Shown here: piece by piece, positions 48,425 through 60,208 of the stretch
Layout of the letters: every line of letters starts with the position of its first letter
Numbering within the stretch: position 1 is the first letter of the stretch
Assembly: GCA_002197995.1 (NCBI GenBank)
Contig: NGZR01000002.1
Span: forward strand, 4,464,001 to 4,528,000
From: Gaeumannomyces sp. JS-464
Taxonomy: Eukaryota; Ascomycota; Sordariomycetes; Magnaporthales; Magnaporthaceae
Direction: 5' to 3'
Length of the DNA: 64,000 nt
Notes under the pieces: model-generated
Databases searched by the model: none
Told to the model about the DNA's origin: nothing
What the model saw: only the letters and a program-made list of their open reading frames with translations
Position numbers and translations under genes: made by a program

Positions 48425-50357
48425 TTAGGTAGCAGGGCGCTCGACCGAGGCCTTGTCGACCGAGTTCTTCTCGGCTGCGAGCTTCTCGGCGGCTCCACCG
48501 TTGGGAGTAGTAGTGCGGACGCTGCTGTTGACGATGTTGTCGTGGATGGTCTGGTGGCCCTCGATGCCCAGCTGCGGCACGACGGCGACGCCGTCCTCCT
48601 TCTGCTCCCTTTCGGCGGGCGTCCAAGCGAGGTAATCTCTGCGGATTTCTACATAATCGTAGGCAAACTCTCCGTGCTGGTCTAATTTTGGTGATATTCG
48701 TGTTAGCAATCGAAACAGACGGTTCTGGTTCATTTGGGGTGGTGGTGGTGGTGGTGATGGTGGTAGAAGATGTCATAACGTACCGTCTGTTTGAAGAAGA
48801 TAGGGTTTAAGTTAGTAATGAATAAAGCCAATTAGCTGCAGATTGTAGCAGGTGTTATTACGTACCGTCCATGCCGAGCAGCTCGGCCTTCTCGTCGGCG
48901 CGCAGCTTGAGGCCCGGGATCAGGTCGATGATCTTGGCCAGGGCAGCCGACATGACGAAGGCATAGGCCGACGAGGCCACGATGAAGGCGATCTGGATGT
49001 AGAGCTGCTTGAAGTTCTGGTTCAGGAACCCGCCGCTGATGACGCCCGTGTTGACGCCGTCCAGCCCGATGATGTAGTCGGCCGCGAAGAAGCCGTTGAA
49101 GATGAGGCCCACAATGCCGCCGATGCCGTGCTCGGCAAACACGTCAAGCGAGTCGTCGATACGGAGCAGGAACTTGACTAAGAACGGGGTTGTAAGAGGT
49201 GCGGTTAGACAGATCCATTTTATGAAAATTAAAAAAGAGGAAGGAAAAAAAAAGACAAGCTCTAGCCGAGGGAAAAGTCGGCGGATTGCACCTACCCTTG
49301 GTGCCAAAGTTGCAGCAGACACCGGTGACAACACCAAGGAGGACGCTGGCCCACGGAGGAATAAATCCCGAAGCCGGAGTGGCGGCAACAAGACCCGAGA
49401 TGGTGCCCGAGCACCAGCCGACCAGGGACCACCTGCGGGAAAGGCGGTAGTCGAGCAGAGTCCAGGTCATGGCGGCGAACATGGCCGTCAGGCATGTGTT
49501 CCAGCAGGCCATGGCGGCGCGCAGGTTAGCACCGAACGCGGAGCCTCCGTTGAAGCCCAGCCAGCCGAACCAAAGCATGATGGTGCCGAGGGTGATGAGG
49601 GAGATGTTGTGGGGGCGGAAGTTGAGCATCATCTTCTCGTTGCGGCGGCCCAGGACCCACGAGTAGGCCAGGGCGGACATGCCGGAGCCGATCTCGACGG
49701 GCCCGCCGCCGGCGTAGTCGAGAACGCCGTACTTGAATGCCCAGCCGTTGGCGTTCCAGACCCAGTGGGCTAGGGGGCAGTAGACGATGGTGGCCCAGAA
49801 GAAGGTGAAGACCATGGCGGGGACGACGCGGCCGCGCTCGGCGGTGGCGCCGACGACGAGGGCGGCGGTGACGCCGCAGAACTGCATCTGGTAGAAGGAG
49901 TAGAGCAGCTCGGGGATCAGGGGCGAGCCCTGCGAGGGCTTGCCGAGGGTGTTCATGAGGCCGAAGTTGTGCAGGTCGCCGATGAAGCCGTTTTTCGTCT
50001 TGGAGCTGAAGGCGAGCGAGTATCCCCAGAAGTACCACTGGAAGATGACGACGCTGAAGGACATCATAACGACCCAGATCAGGGACAGGGCCGACTTTCT
50101 GCGCGCGAGCCCGGAGTAGAGGAAGGCGATGCCGGGGACCATGATGAGGACCAGGGCCGACGACAGCAGGATGTAGGCCTGATCGCCCGATTGGTACCAT
50201 TGGTTGAGGTTCTCCTTGGCCGAGTCGCCGCCGAGGTCGGCATTGGTGCCATTCTGTGCCGTGGTCAGCCGAGGACAAGGCAAACAACGGCGGGTTCGGA
50301 TGAAAGACAGGTGCGACTTACAAACTGGGCTGGCGCCCCTATCCACGAGTATGACAT
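48425..50357 (-). CDS. Ammonium transporter, Mep/Amt family
   Basis: Five exons: 50322-50357, 49296-50253, 48866-49177, a 3-nt exon 48784-48786 and 48425-48681, giving 521 residues. This plasma-membrane ammonium permease has about 11 helices, including ILLSSALVLIMVPGIAFLYSG and LGTIMLWFGWLGFNGGS. The Amt signature is DYAGGGPVEIGSG with D191. The first twin-His position is Glu (E199), as in fungal Mep1/3-type proteins, and the second is H348 in EHGIGGIVG. The cytosolic tail contains GEFAYDYVEIRRDY and ends in a Lys/Glu/Ala-rich segment. The start MSYSWIGAPAQF precedes a GTAAGT donor. No frame repair is needed. Three upstream GATA cores suggest nitrogen control by an AreA/NIT2-type factor. Confidence 0.94.
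48784..48786 (-). other. Candidate 3-nt micro-exon (ACG) of the ammonium transporter
   Basis: The three bases ACG are bounded by AAACAG and GTACGT. The upstream intron 48787-48865 (79 nt) has donor GTACGT and branch ACTAAC. The downstream intron 48682-48783 (102 nt) has donor GTACGT, branch GCTAAC and acceptor TTAG. Including it turns GMD-DQHGEF into GMDDDQHGEF without a frame change. Confidence 0.65.
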
Positions 50358-50537
50358 GGCTGGGTGAGGTGCTCGCGTGAGCGGGATCAAGGAACGACAA
50401 AGGAAGGATGGAGCGTCTGCGGCGTGTGGTGGCGTGGGGTGTCGAATCGCCAGGAGTCGTTGGAGTTTAAAAAGGAACGGAGGCGTTGTCGTGGACGTCG
50501 TCTGCAGAGACGCTGTGGCAGTCTGGCCCGAGTCGTT

Positions 50538-50796
50538 GATAGCAACTCGGCTGCACAGACAGGATCAACGGGGACGGGACTGGGACTCGTCACACGCGGC
50601 GGGCGGGCGGAGCTGGGCTGGGACGAGACCAAGGGGCCGGGCGCGGGCAGGATGCCTGCTCAATATATTTATACCTTATCCCTGGTGCATGTGTCGTCCG
50701 AGTAGGCGAGGGGCGGGGGTGTGGTGTTGCGTGCATTCGACTAGCATACCCATACCCAGCATGGACAAGGGAAAAGCGGAGTGCGGGCGGGCTATC
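50538..50796. promoter_or_regulatory. GATA-core cluster upstream of the ammonium transporter
   Basis: GATA cores lie at 50538 (GATAG), at 50675-50680 (CTTATC, i.e. GATAAG on the minus strand) and at 50793-50796 (TATC). A TATA-like ATATATTTATA lies at about 50663-50673. AreA/NIT2-type nitrogen regulators bind GATA cores. The sites are short and could occur by chance. Confidence 0.4.
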
Positions 50797-53700
50797 TTGA
50801 ACAGGAGGGAGGGCGGAGAGGAGGGCAATGTACCCCTACTTTGGCTGTGGGCTGGCAGCCCGCCCGGGGCGGTGGGTGTCGAGCCCTTCTTCTTCCGTAG
50901 CGTTCCCCGGGTCTTTTCCGTTTCTGGTCTGCTCTCTTTTTTTTCCCTTCTTTATTCCCTCTTTCTATTCGGCTGAACAAAGTACCTCAAACTCTGCGTG
51001 GGATGAAGCTTGCCCAACCCTTCCAACGCAAGGACTTACAGGATCTAACACCTTGTGTTCACACCTAGCATCAGCCACTTCCAAGACGCCAAGTGTGCCC
51101 AAAAACAAACCCCATCAAAAAGAAAAAGAGGGAAAAAACGCGGGAGGATCAACCAGCCCAGAATAGCTATTCATGACCAGCCCTTTTCTGTCAGACCGGC
51201 CGACCTGCATCAATGTCTAATCCAAGTCCACCAGCTCTCAAAAAATACCCCCACCAGACGTGCAGCATGTCCCGGTCCCCGGCTCATCCGCAGTTGCAGT
51301 ACCGCGCCCCCAAGCAGCAGGGGCAGCCCCTGTCGATTCGCGAGATTTCACGGACGCCCAAGCGGCCTTGGTCCCCAGTTTGGCGTGCCCATTAGTTCTG
51401 CTAATGACAACAACAATGATTCCGAGTCACGTCACTGATAGTAGATATCGCCCTGCGGGTAGATTTACAGATTTGCGGCGGCTGTGTTTCCCTGGCACCC
51501 AATTGATCCCTTGAACTCCAGCCAGCTGCTGCTGCTGCGACCTCGGAGCCTGCTCCCTTTGAAGTATTTTTCACAAGGCAAATAAACAACAGGGAAATGC
51601 TCGGGCATGTCCGCGGCAGAAATCTCGTAATTACAATAATACCAGTCCAAAACCCTGCGTATTGGCCGCATCTGATCTGCAGCCAAGCAAGGCTTGTTGG
51701 AATGCATTGTGCCCTGCTAAGACGTGGGAATCGAAGCTGGACGTCTTCTCCCGCGCCTTGGAATTCTTGGGCTCGATCAGCTACAGTGGTGTGCGGACGG
51801 CGTCGTCCATGTTGGTTGGTGGTTACCAGCCTGGAGGATCCGCTAGCGCGGTATCAAGTCGGTGGCACAAGCACTGCGACAGCACACCACTCGGGCTTGC
51901 CTGATCACCACCCCTATCTCTTTTTTTTTTTTTTTTTTCTTTCTTTCTTTTCCTCTCCTCGGCCGTCTGGTATTTCCAGAGACACTAGCAAGCATGGTCA
52001 ATGGCGCTACCTAGTGCTTCTGAAAGCTGGTAGAATGGGCGATATACAGGTGAGGTACCGGTACACGTACCTGTACCTGTTGTACCTGAAGCATTGATCC
52101 AAAACGAAACCCCCACGCGAACCCTTCAGCTGAATTCGTTGATGGCATGCAGCGACCACAGGCCTGGACCCCTTTAGCTTGCCCAGTATCACGCGCTCTC
52201 TTTTTTCTTCTCCATGTCGTGTGCACATATTCCATTCTTGTGGCGTCCCGCCTGAGCCGACCCCAGAGTCTCACGCCAGCTCTTGCCTCGCGACGGCTGC
52301 CCGCATCCACCGGGGAATCGTGCTGGTCAAGATCAGCAGCCCGTGTTACACCTCGCGCCTTGTCACAATCATCCCTTGGATGCCACCCTGTCCATGTTCT
52401 AAGCCCAACCAGGAAGCGAAGCGTGGGGAATTGGCTTTGGAACAAACAAACGCCCCTTGCAAAGTTTTACCAGAAGGCCTTACGCAGCCCGAGATAAGTA
52501 ACACGGCTTACACATCCAGAAAGGAAAAAAAAGCATGCCACCAGCTGCGGGGCCGCGCGACTGGGGATCTGGCCATGCCCCCGGCCTACCAAGACTGGGT
52601 AAAACCACTCCCCCTTTGGGCATCTCCGTTGCATGTCGCCCCGCTTCCTTCTAGAAACTCGGACCAGCATGCACATGCATCTGAGAGTCCGGGCTGGGGG
52701 AAGCTGTTTTGTCGATTGCTGTTGACCATTTGGTAGATACTGTTTGTGGCCTGGCAACGTTGCCCAAGCCGTTCGCGCTCGCAGCGGGCTTGAGATAATT
52801 TCCTAGACGCAGCAGAGCATGACGTCGTCGCCCAACTCTTCGCACCTCGAGACATCAATACTAGCACGCATGTGATGTGTGTCCAGCTCGCTTAGCTGGC
52901 CGTTTCGGTACCGACACCGCTGGACGCCAGCAAGAGACTACTGCCATGTATCGGATACCTGTGCTATCGAGGCAGCAAGTAAGGAACATAACTGGCAGCA
53001 GCGGCAGCGGGTGGTCGGAGTGCCCGAACATTGTTGCTTATTGTGGCGTCTCAAACCTTGCGCTCCCTTTCCCCTATCAGCCTCGGGTTCTCCCCTAGTA
53101 CCAAGGACAAAGCGCTGGCATGGCAGCCAATGCCCGCGCCTCAAAGCACAGATGGTGAGAGATTTCCCTCTGCATTTTGCGTTTGATGACCTCTCGTCAA
53201 GTTGTCCCCAGTTGGAGGCTGTCCCTCGCACACATGCATGTCGACTGCTTGGCAACAAGGACCCGCCCTAATCCCTCCAGCCGGGGGAAGATCACCCCTT
53301 TTTAGTGCGACGCTAGGCCCAGCCCCGCTGGCACCCTTGCGCCAAGAGATATGCCTTATCTTTCAACGAAACCAGCCAATCAGGACCCGCCAGTTTTCTG
53401 ACGACAGCAAATTGGATCTGTCACCTTCTCCAGGAGCCTGTGTCCATCCGGGGGCTCGCGTTTTTCTGGCTTCCGCGGCCTGGGACGGGACGCGGGTTTG
53501 GAATCGTCTTGGCCTTGCCAAACAAAATCCAGCCCGAGGCTGTGCACGTGACCATGATGGCCTTCCTCGACCAACATATCTTATCTCTTGGCGGCCACCA
53601 GACCCATTGCCCCGGATGCCATCATCGTCTTTCTGAATCCCGCCCGCAGCTTGCAACACCCACCATCTTTGGCTCTCTGCAGTGTCTCTGGGCTCTCTAA

Positions 53701-54070
53701 TCCTTCCAATGGCCCACTTTGCCAAGTCCGTTGAAAGCTTGATTCAACAGTCACGCAGCTCGTGGCTGTCTCGATCACTGGCCAAGTCGTGATACTGAGC
53801 AAGTTGCATGGAATTTGTTACCCATGTGACGACGGCATGGTATTTCTATACGTTAGTTAGCTTGGGCTTATCCATGTTACTGCCTATTGTCAATATCCTA
53901 TACAAATACCGCTTTGTTTTGACCAACATATGGACAACCTACCTATATACAACTGCTATCGTCTCACCAAGTGCGGCTGCTTTTGAGGCCATTTACACAC
54001 GAGTCCATTGGTGGAAGTCTGCTTACCTAATAACACACCAGCCTCTCGTTGACTCCAGCCAGGCGCCACC

Positions 54071-54076
54071 CACGTG
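54071..54076. promoter_or_regulatory. CACGTG box upstream of the acid phosphatase
   Basis: A palindromic CACGTG lies 203 nt before the phosphatase ATG, with a second copy at 53545-53550. Pho4/NUC-1-type bHLH activators of phosphate-starvation genes bind CACGTG, so phosphate control is plausible but unproven. Confidence 0.45.
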
Positions 54077-54278
54077 CTTGGCGCAACGTCATTTCACAAT
54101 TCGTAATACGCCTGCTACGCGTGTCGCCTTCAACGCAGCAACGGTGGAATTCACAAAGGAGGCCAATTGAACCGGCCTAACCCTTCTGGCACCATCTGGT
54201 GCATCTGGCAGAAAGAGAAGGCTGCGGGCCTTTCCCTCTCTCGTACTCTCCCTGCCTGCTGCCTCGAGCCCGGACAGA

Positions 54279-56787
54279 ATGGGGATCAAGCTTCCTGACT
54301 CCACAACCATGGCGACAACCTTAACGCGCCCCAGACCCACCCCGGGCCGCGCGGCGGGATACCAGCCCGTGTCTGCCGCCGACGATGACCAGGACGGCCG
54401 TGACGACAGCACCGCCGGCGCCGGCGCCGGTCCGCTCCCCCACGGCCCCGCCACGGGGTTCCGGCTGTCCAGGAAGGCCGTCGTCGTGGCTGTCGTCGCC
54501 TGCATGGCCCTCTGCCTGGCCGTCAAGTTCGTCGCCGACGGCTCGTCCGTCTTCGCCCCCGTCGACGTGGCCGCGGTGTCCAAGGGCAAGTGCCCCTGCT
54601 CGCCGTCTCCCGACGTGCCGCAGTACTTCCAGACCTCGCCTGAGCACTGGGCCGGCCCGACCGCCACGGGCAAGGCGCCCTTCCTCCGCCAGACGGTTAC
54701 CTTCGACCCGACGGCCACCTATGTGCCCAATGCTCCCCTGCAGACGGCAATCCCCATCCAGGGCATGGGTTCCGACAACACGAGCATCTTTGAGATGATG
54801 GGGTTCGTGCCTCCCGCTTTCGAGCCTGCCTTGTATCGTTGATCAACCAATGCACTGACACGCTCACACAACACATCATGTGCGCCATATACCAATAGCT
54901 ACCTCTCTCCCTACTCGCCCTCCCCGGGCTTCGGTGTGCCCGAATATCCTCTCCCGGCCGGAGCGGAGATCCTGCAGGTCCAGGTGCGTTCCCTACCAAT
55001 CGGCTTTTTACTTTTCTTCTTTCCGTGTAGCCACCCCTAATCGGGGTCCCGTTCGCAGATGCTTTCTCGGCACGGCTCTCGATACCCCACCAAGGGAGAA
55101 AATGTAGTCGCTCTTGGTGACCGAATGCATTCAGCCAAGAAGGACAAGCGCTTCAAGGCTTCGGGGCCCCTGGCTTTCCTCAACGACTGGAAGTACCAAT
55201 TGGGTCACGAAATTCTGGTGCCACGAGGTAGGCGAACATCTGACTCTCGACTCAATCATGAGAATACACGACTGCGCTGTGATACCTGTCATCAAATGAA
55301 TGAAAGATCTGACGCTGCAGGATTGTAGGCCGGCAAGAGCTTTTCGACTTGGGTAGGTCCCTGCCTGATGGACAGTCTCTTTATCTGTGACTGCCGTTCT
55401 CTTCCCACCTAGCCTAACGCGAACTCGGTGCAGGTATTCTCCACGCCTACAACTATGGCCAGTTGTACAACCCAAACAGCAAGATCATCGTCCGGACTAC
55501 GACTCAGGATCGCATGCTCAAGTCGGCTGAGTACTTTTTGGCCGGATTCTTCGGCCTGGAATGGTGCGTGCTGTCGCCCTGAAATCCACATGCCGTGATA
55601 GGTCGCTCGCTAACCCCAAACGATCCAGGACTCGCAATGCCACCATCGAGGTTATTATTGAGCAGAAAGGGTTCAACAACTCGCTTGCCGGCTACCTCAA
55701 CTGCCCGAATTCTCGAAAGAGTGAGCCCGGTAACGAGGCCATGAACATCTGGATCGACAATTACCTACAAAATGGTAAGCAGAGACACACGCGTTTGTCG
55801 TTCGAGCCCGATTCTTTGAAAGGGCTGCTGATAAAGCTTTTTATACACAGCCACGGCCCGGCTCCGACCCATGATCGATGGGTACACCTGGACAATTGAA
55901 GACTCGTACGCAGCTATGAATATGTGCCCCTATGAAACGGTGAGAAAGACTGTCCATGCACCAGCCACAGGGAAACATGAAAGCCTCTAGCACGAACTAA
56001 CTCGCTTATCTTGCTGCGCTCACGACAGGTTGCGTATGGGTTCAGCCGCTTCTGCGACCTGTTCACCTACGAAGAGTGGATAGGGTTTAGTTACTCGATC
56101 GATCTTGCATTTGCTGGAAACGTTGCTTTCCAATCACCTATCGGGGTACGTAATACATGCCACACCCTACCTGCCTACTGCTCCCAGCAGTCTGCGGCCT
56201 ACTCACACATGACCCGACACGCATAGAGAGCGATGGGGATCGGGTATCAACAAGAGACGATGGCGCGGCTCAAAAACCACACACTAGGCTACTCTGGCTC
56301 TCAAATCAACGTCACGCTGGACAACAACACGGAAACATTCCCGCTCAACCCGCTATACTTTGACTTCTCCCACGACACCAACATTTTGTCCATTCTCACC
56401 GCATTCGGACTACGGCAATTCTCGCAGCTACTTCTGCCATCGTCCTATCCGGGCAAGCACAACTTGACCATTTCACACATCGTGCCCTTTGGCGCGCGCC
56501 TTGACATTGAGATTATCCGGACACCCAAACCCCTGGCTGCCGACCGATCTAGGTATACGGAGGGTGGCGAGACCAAATATGTCCACTTTGTGCTGAACCA
56601 GCGCACCCTGCCGCTAGGATGGAGTCTCCCAGAGTGCGACGCCTCTCGCGTCGACGGCTGGTGCGAGTTCGAGGCCTTCCTGGCTTCCCAGGAGAAGATG
56701 ACTGGGCTGGCCAAGTACGAATACGCCTGTTTCGGCCAATGGGACGGTATGCCGTACGGATCGGTCACGGATGGGTCACCGCCCTAG
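54279..56787 (+). CDS. Histidine acid phosphatase (phytase-like), membrane-anchored N-terminus
   Basis: Nine exons: 54279-54802, 54899-54983, 55059-55227, 55329-55352, 55434-55563, 55629-55774, 55851-55939, 56029-56145 and 56227-56787. They total 614 residues with consistent phases and no frame repair. The catalytic motif is MLSRHGSRYPT (nucleophile H208) and the proton donor is in FSHDTN (H477-D478), which defines the branch-2 histidine phosphatases that release phosphate from phosphomonoesters, including phytate in some members. Residues about 67-86 are a strongly hydrophobic segment after a basic SRK. This suggests a type II anchor with the catalytic domain outside or in the secretory pathway. 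Several NxT/S sites occur, for example NATI and NVTL. Substrate preference cannot be told from sequence. An alternative start is the Met at codon 11. Confidence 0.93.
55329..55352 (+). other. 24-nt internal exon of the acid phosphatase
   Basis: The segment encodes RQELFDLG between acceptor TTGTAG and donor GTAGGT. It keeps phase 1 on both sides and restores the conserved GRQELFDLGI stretch of the family. Confidence 0.8.
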
Positions 56788-57241
56788 TGAGCGGCTCGAT
56801 ATTGGGGTGGGTGCGAACGCATAACGCACGTAAAACCAAATCCTCTTCTATTCAACAGTTTGTAATCAGGAATCCAATCTAAACAGCCGGTTTGTCTCCA
56901 TTCTATTGCGCAAACCCGTGTCACATGGTGTGAAAACACGCAGTACCTGCACTGGTGGGTATCCGTCACCAGGCGTCCATTCTACCCCTGCAGGTCATTT
57001 TCCAATCTCGATAGCAGTGTCATCTGCTTTTCGTGTGCCGCATACGTGGCTCTAGTGGCCAACCCCATCCGCCCTTCGTAATTGGGTGGTTGGGTAATGA
57101 ATGCAGCGGGGGCCGTGCTGCCGTCGCTGAGATGACGGTGAGAGTTCTCTGGCAGTTGTGAGCGAGCATCATAGAAAGAGAGGTTTTACAGAGAAAGAGG
57201 CTGGACTTACATAGAACGTCGATATTGTCTCGCTCGATGGT

Positions 57242-57379
57242 TCAGCTCTCTGGGTTGGCGTCGTTATAGCCACACTCGTTGTTCTCGCATGCATCGCACA
57301 GCTTGACGTTGCCGTCGACAAGCTCTTTGCAGCCGCATGCTGTGGCGTGGTGGTCGCAGAGTTTTGACGCCATGTCCAT
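57242..57379 (-). CDS. Possible small Cys-rich protein (45 residues)
   Basis: A short minus-strand frame from the ATG at 57379 encodes a 45-residue protein with six Cys and two adjacent His (CDHHATACGCKEL and KLCDACENNECGY). The spacing could bind a metal. The frame extends upstream through a poly-Lys run that is only the T25 tract, so that part is discounted. No signal peptide is visible and no family is recognised. It may be the last exon of a larger gene or spurious. Confidence 0.3.
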   Translation of the reverse strand: MDMASKLCDHHATACGCKELVDGNVKLCDACENNECGYNDANPES

Positions 57380-57435
57380 AGTTTTTTCTATCTTGGTGCC
57401 CTTGATAGTATCTTGGGCAGGAGGAGTAGATGTGC

Positions 57436-57438
57436 TTT

Positions 57439-57460
<22 letters not shown>
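57436..57460. repeat. T25 homopolymer
   Basis: Twenty-five consecutive T residues just upstream (minus-strand sense) of the small Cys-rich frame. Confidence 0.95.
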
Positions 57461-57470
<10 letters not shown>

Positions 57471-60208
57471 GTCAACCGTTCTTATTCCTTGGCGATCGAC
57501 CACTCGCTTGGTGATTGGCTCGGGAGTACGCGAACCGAGGGAAAAAGTGACAAAAATGACAATTGGTCTTGTATCCGATCTGGTGTGAGGGTTATGTGAC
57601 ACAGTAATGTTATGAGAGTAAGGAATGTCAAGACAACTAGGAGGAAGAGAGAGCGAGATAGGGGAACGAGAAGGAGAAGGTCGTCAATAGAGAGCTGTTA
57701 TAAGTGTCTCGAAAAGGGCCCTCGTATGATTCTGCGGCCGTACGCGGAATCTGTCTCTTCACCATTCCTCCTGTCTGGTTGTTTTCCGTGCCCTTTTTTT
57801 TTTCTTTTCATTTTTTTTTTTTTTTTTCCCTTCGCCGGGGCAGTGGCATATAAAAAAACACACCCCGGTCAGCAAAAAAAAAACAATACCACGACATGCT
57901 CGGCATCCTGACTGGCCGGGGTGGCATATTTTTTTTCCCCTTCTTTTTGTTTCTGCTGCAGGACGCGCATGGCCCCGGCAGGCCCCCTCCAACAGGACAG
58001 GATCTCGAAGAGGCCTGCATGATCTGGTCTTGGTCCGCCCATGCCCTAGCGCCCACCACAACCACAACTACAAGGTATCGTCCGCTCACCAGGCGGCGAG
58101 GCAAGGGTGACGAAGGTAAAACAGGATTCTAGCAGGCACGAGAAACGAGGGGGAAGACAATTAAAAAAAATAAAATCGAAATCCGAAAATCCCGGGTAAA
58201 AAGAAATGTTGCCGACCTTTCCGTGCGATAGGCGACAGGTGACAGGCGACGGACGCCTAGACGCCGTGTCCGAAACCCTCTCGCTCACTCTTTCTTTTTT
58301 CTCACTTTTGCGCCCACCCCTCACGACCATCAGGGAAGGTGGCCAGAGAGAAATCCGGTTCGGCGCCTCAAAGGTGAAAAAGTAAAATGGTAGGGCTCTG
58401 CAGGACGGCGTGGGCGGGCATCGCCGATGGCGCATTGGGTGGCCGTGTGGACGGACCATCTATCCTGCGTCTTGGCCGTGTCGGAAATTCTGGTGTTTTT
58501 TTTTTTTCTTTTTCTCTCCCCGGTCACCTGTCACCTGTCTTCCCCTTTCACATGTTGGCTCGCCGCCGGCCTGTCGGGGTTTGAAATCCGCCTTCCTCTC
58601 GTCGTGGCAAAACCTCTCACGCCCTGTTCTGGTTCGTTGGTGGTTGAACAAAAGACAGCCATACATACAGGAGGAAAAAAAAGAGGGGGCTCCCCCGTTC
58701 ACCGGTCAGTCTCACATACCGGGTTGCATACATACGGTGTAGGTGTGTACTCCGCATTTTTCTCCTTCCATCCTCGGCATCTGGATGGATGGATGGATCC
58801 TTCCATTGACATCTAGGGCTGTCCCTCCCCACTGGCTGATCCTATGGGCTTCGCTCTCCCCTGGCCCGGACGCACTCCATTGTGGCCGTGTCGAGACAGC
58901 GCTCGGCGAAGGGTGGGCTTGGGTAGGTGTGCTCATGTGATAGGGTGACTTGGCCAAGCCGGGGCGGTACATGCCGCCGCCGCCTGTTCTGTTGGCCCAA
59001 TCGCGGCGAGATCACCGGATGCAGCATGGCAGCGCAGGACGGACGGGAGGCCGATAGGATGGATGGGGACGGAGCGAAGCTCTCCCTCCATCCCTCCCCC
59101 AACGACGGGCGGGCCGTATTATGCATGTGTGCATGCATGGCGCGAGGGGAGCCATCCGACGGGGCGTTGGTGTGTCTGTGTGTCTGCGTGTGTGTTTGTT
59201 GGATCGTCGCGGCATTGAGACAGCCCCCGTCTTGAGGCCCCCCACGCTGGATCCGACTGGTGGTTGACGAGCTGCGGTTCGGACGAAAGGCGCGCGCAGA
59301 CTGGGCACCGAGGCTATGTGCGCATAACGATCCATGGCGTGAGCTGAGGATCAACAGCCTTCAAAATCTAAGAATACATAGGGCTGCAGGGAGACGGGCC
59401 CTCAAGCCCCACGGACACTTGCTCCTTTTCTTTTTTTTTCCACCTCGCTTGTTGATCGGATAGTCGCTGCCCAGGGTTCAGTTCGGTTGTGTGCGAAGGA
59501 TTTATATAGTTCCAATCTAAGGTCAACATGCACCTACCACCCGAATGGAAATACGTTGAAACGTGCAACTTCATCATCAAAGTCTGTCTTAATTTGGCCG
59601 TCATCCCATGAATTGATCGCTTCCATCCAACAAACTATGTCCAGGTCCATGAATCCATCCCCATTCACCCTTATCTCCGGGGCGGCAGTGGGAGAAGATA
59701 AGGCAGGGTGGTGCAAGGGAACAAAGTATGCGACACGAAGTGAAGGTCGAGACACCCCAAGGCTTGACGCTCTCCAAAAACGTTGTTGTTTGCTGTAGCA
59801 AATCGAGGGCGGGCGAGATATGGAAGCCGGTCTAGATCTGCCGAGACGATAAGCCACGCGGAGTAGTGGTGTGGTTGCTTTGTCTCAAGTATTGCCGGCC
59901 GACAGCTCAGGTTGAAATCCAAAAAGATGCGTAGACATGCGCTCCGCCAAATGCCAGTCAAAACAAGCAACAACGCGACTCCGCCAAATATACAACAAAC
60001 ATCCACGTCCCCTTGTGTAGTTTAAGAATTAAGACGCAACAGTACCATTGCTTGGTGGGATTGGGTATCTCTGAGCGGGAATAGAAGCGAAGATTAAAGT
60101 ATGGTGAGGTGAAACCGAGACAGCCAGGCTCCATGTTGACTGGAGATAGATTTGCCTGGACCGGTCGGTTGGCTGGAAAGGGGGAGTAGGGCCTAGGGGG
60201 GGAATATT

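Larger units (their letters stand above)
50358..54278. other. Divergent intergenic spacer, ammonium transporter to acid phosphatase
   Basis: No gene is supported. The left end is the ammonium-transporter promoter and the right end that of the acid phosphatase. A T19 run lies at about 51922-51939, and TACCTGTACCTGTTGTACCT repeats occur near 52060-52090. Confidence 0.55.
56788..60208. other. Intergenic spacer with long T and A/T-rich runs
   Basis: Apart from the small Cys-rich frame at 57242-57379, nothing coding is supported. It contains homopolymer runs (57436-57460, 57797-57832, 58498-58507) and GGAT repeats near 58784-58797. Confidence 0.5.

Noticed and set aside
49096..49773. 225-codon plus-strand frame
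   Set aside because: Lies opposite the ammonium-transporter exons and spans their introns; no domain.
59534..59857. 107-codon minus-strand frame with a protein-like C-terminal part
   Set aside because: Considered as a possible exon, but no flanking exon or domain could be joined.
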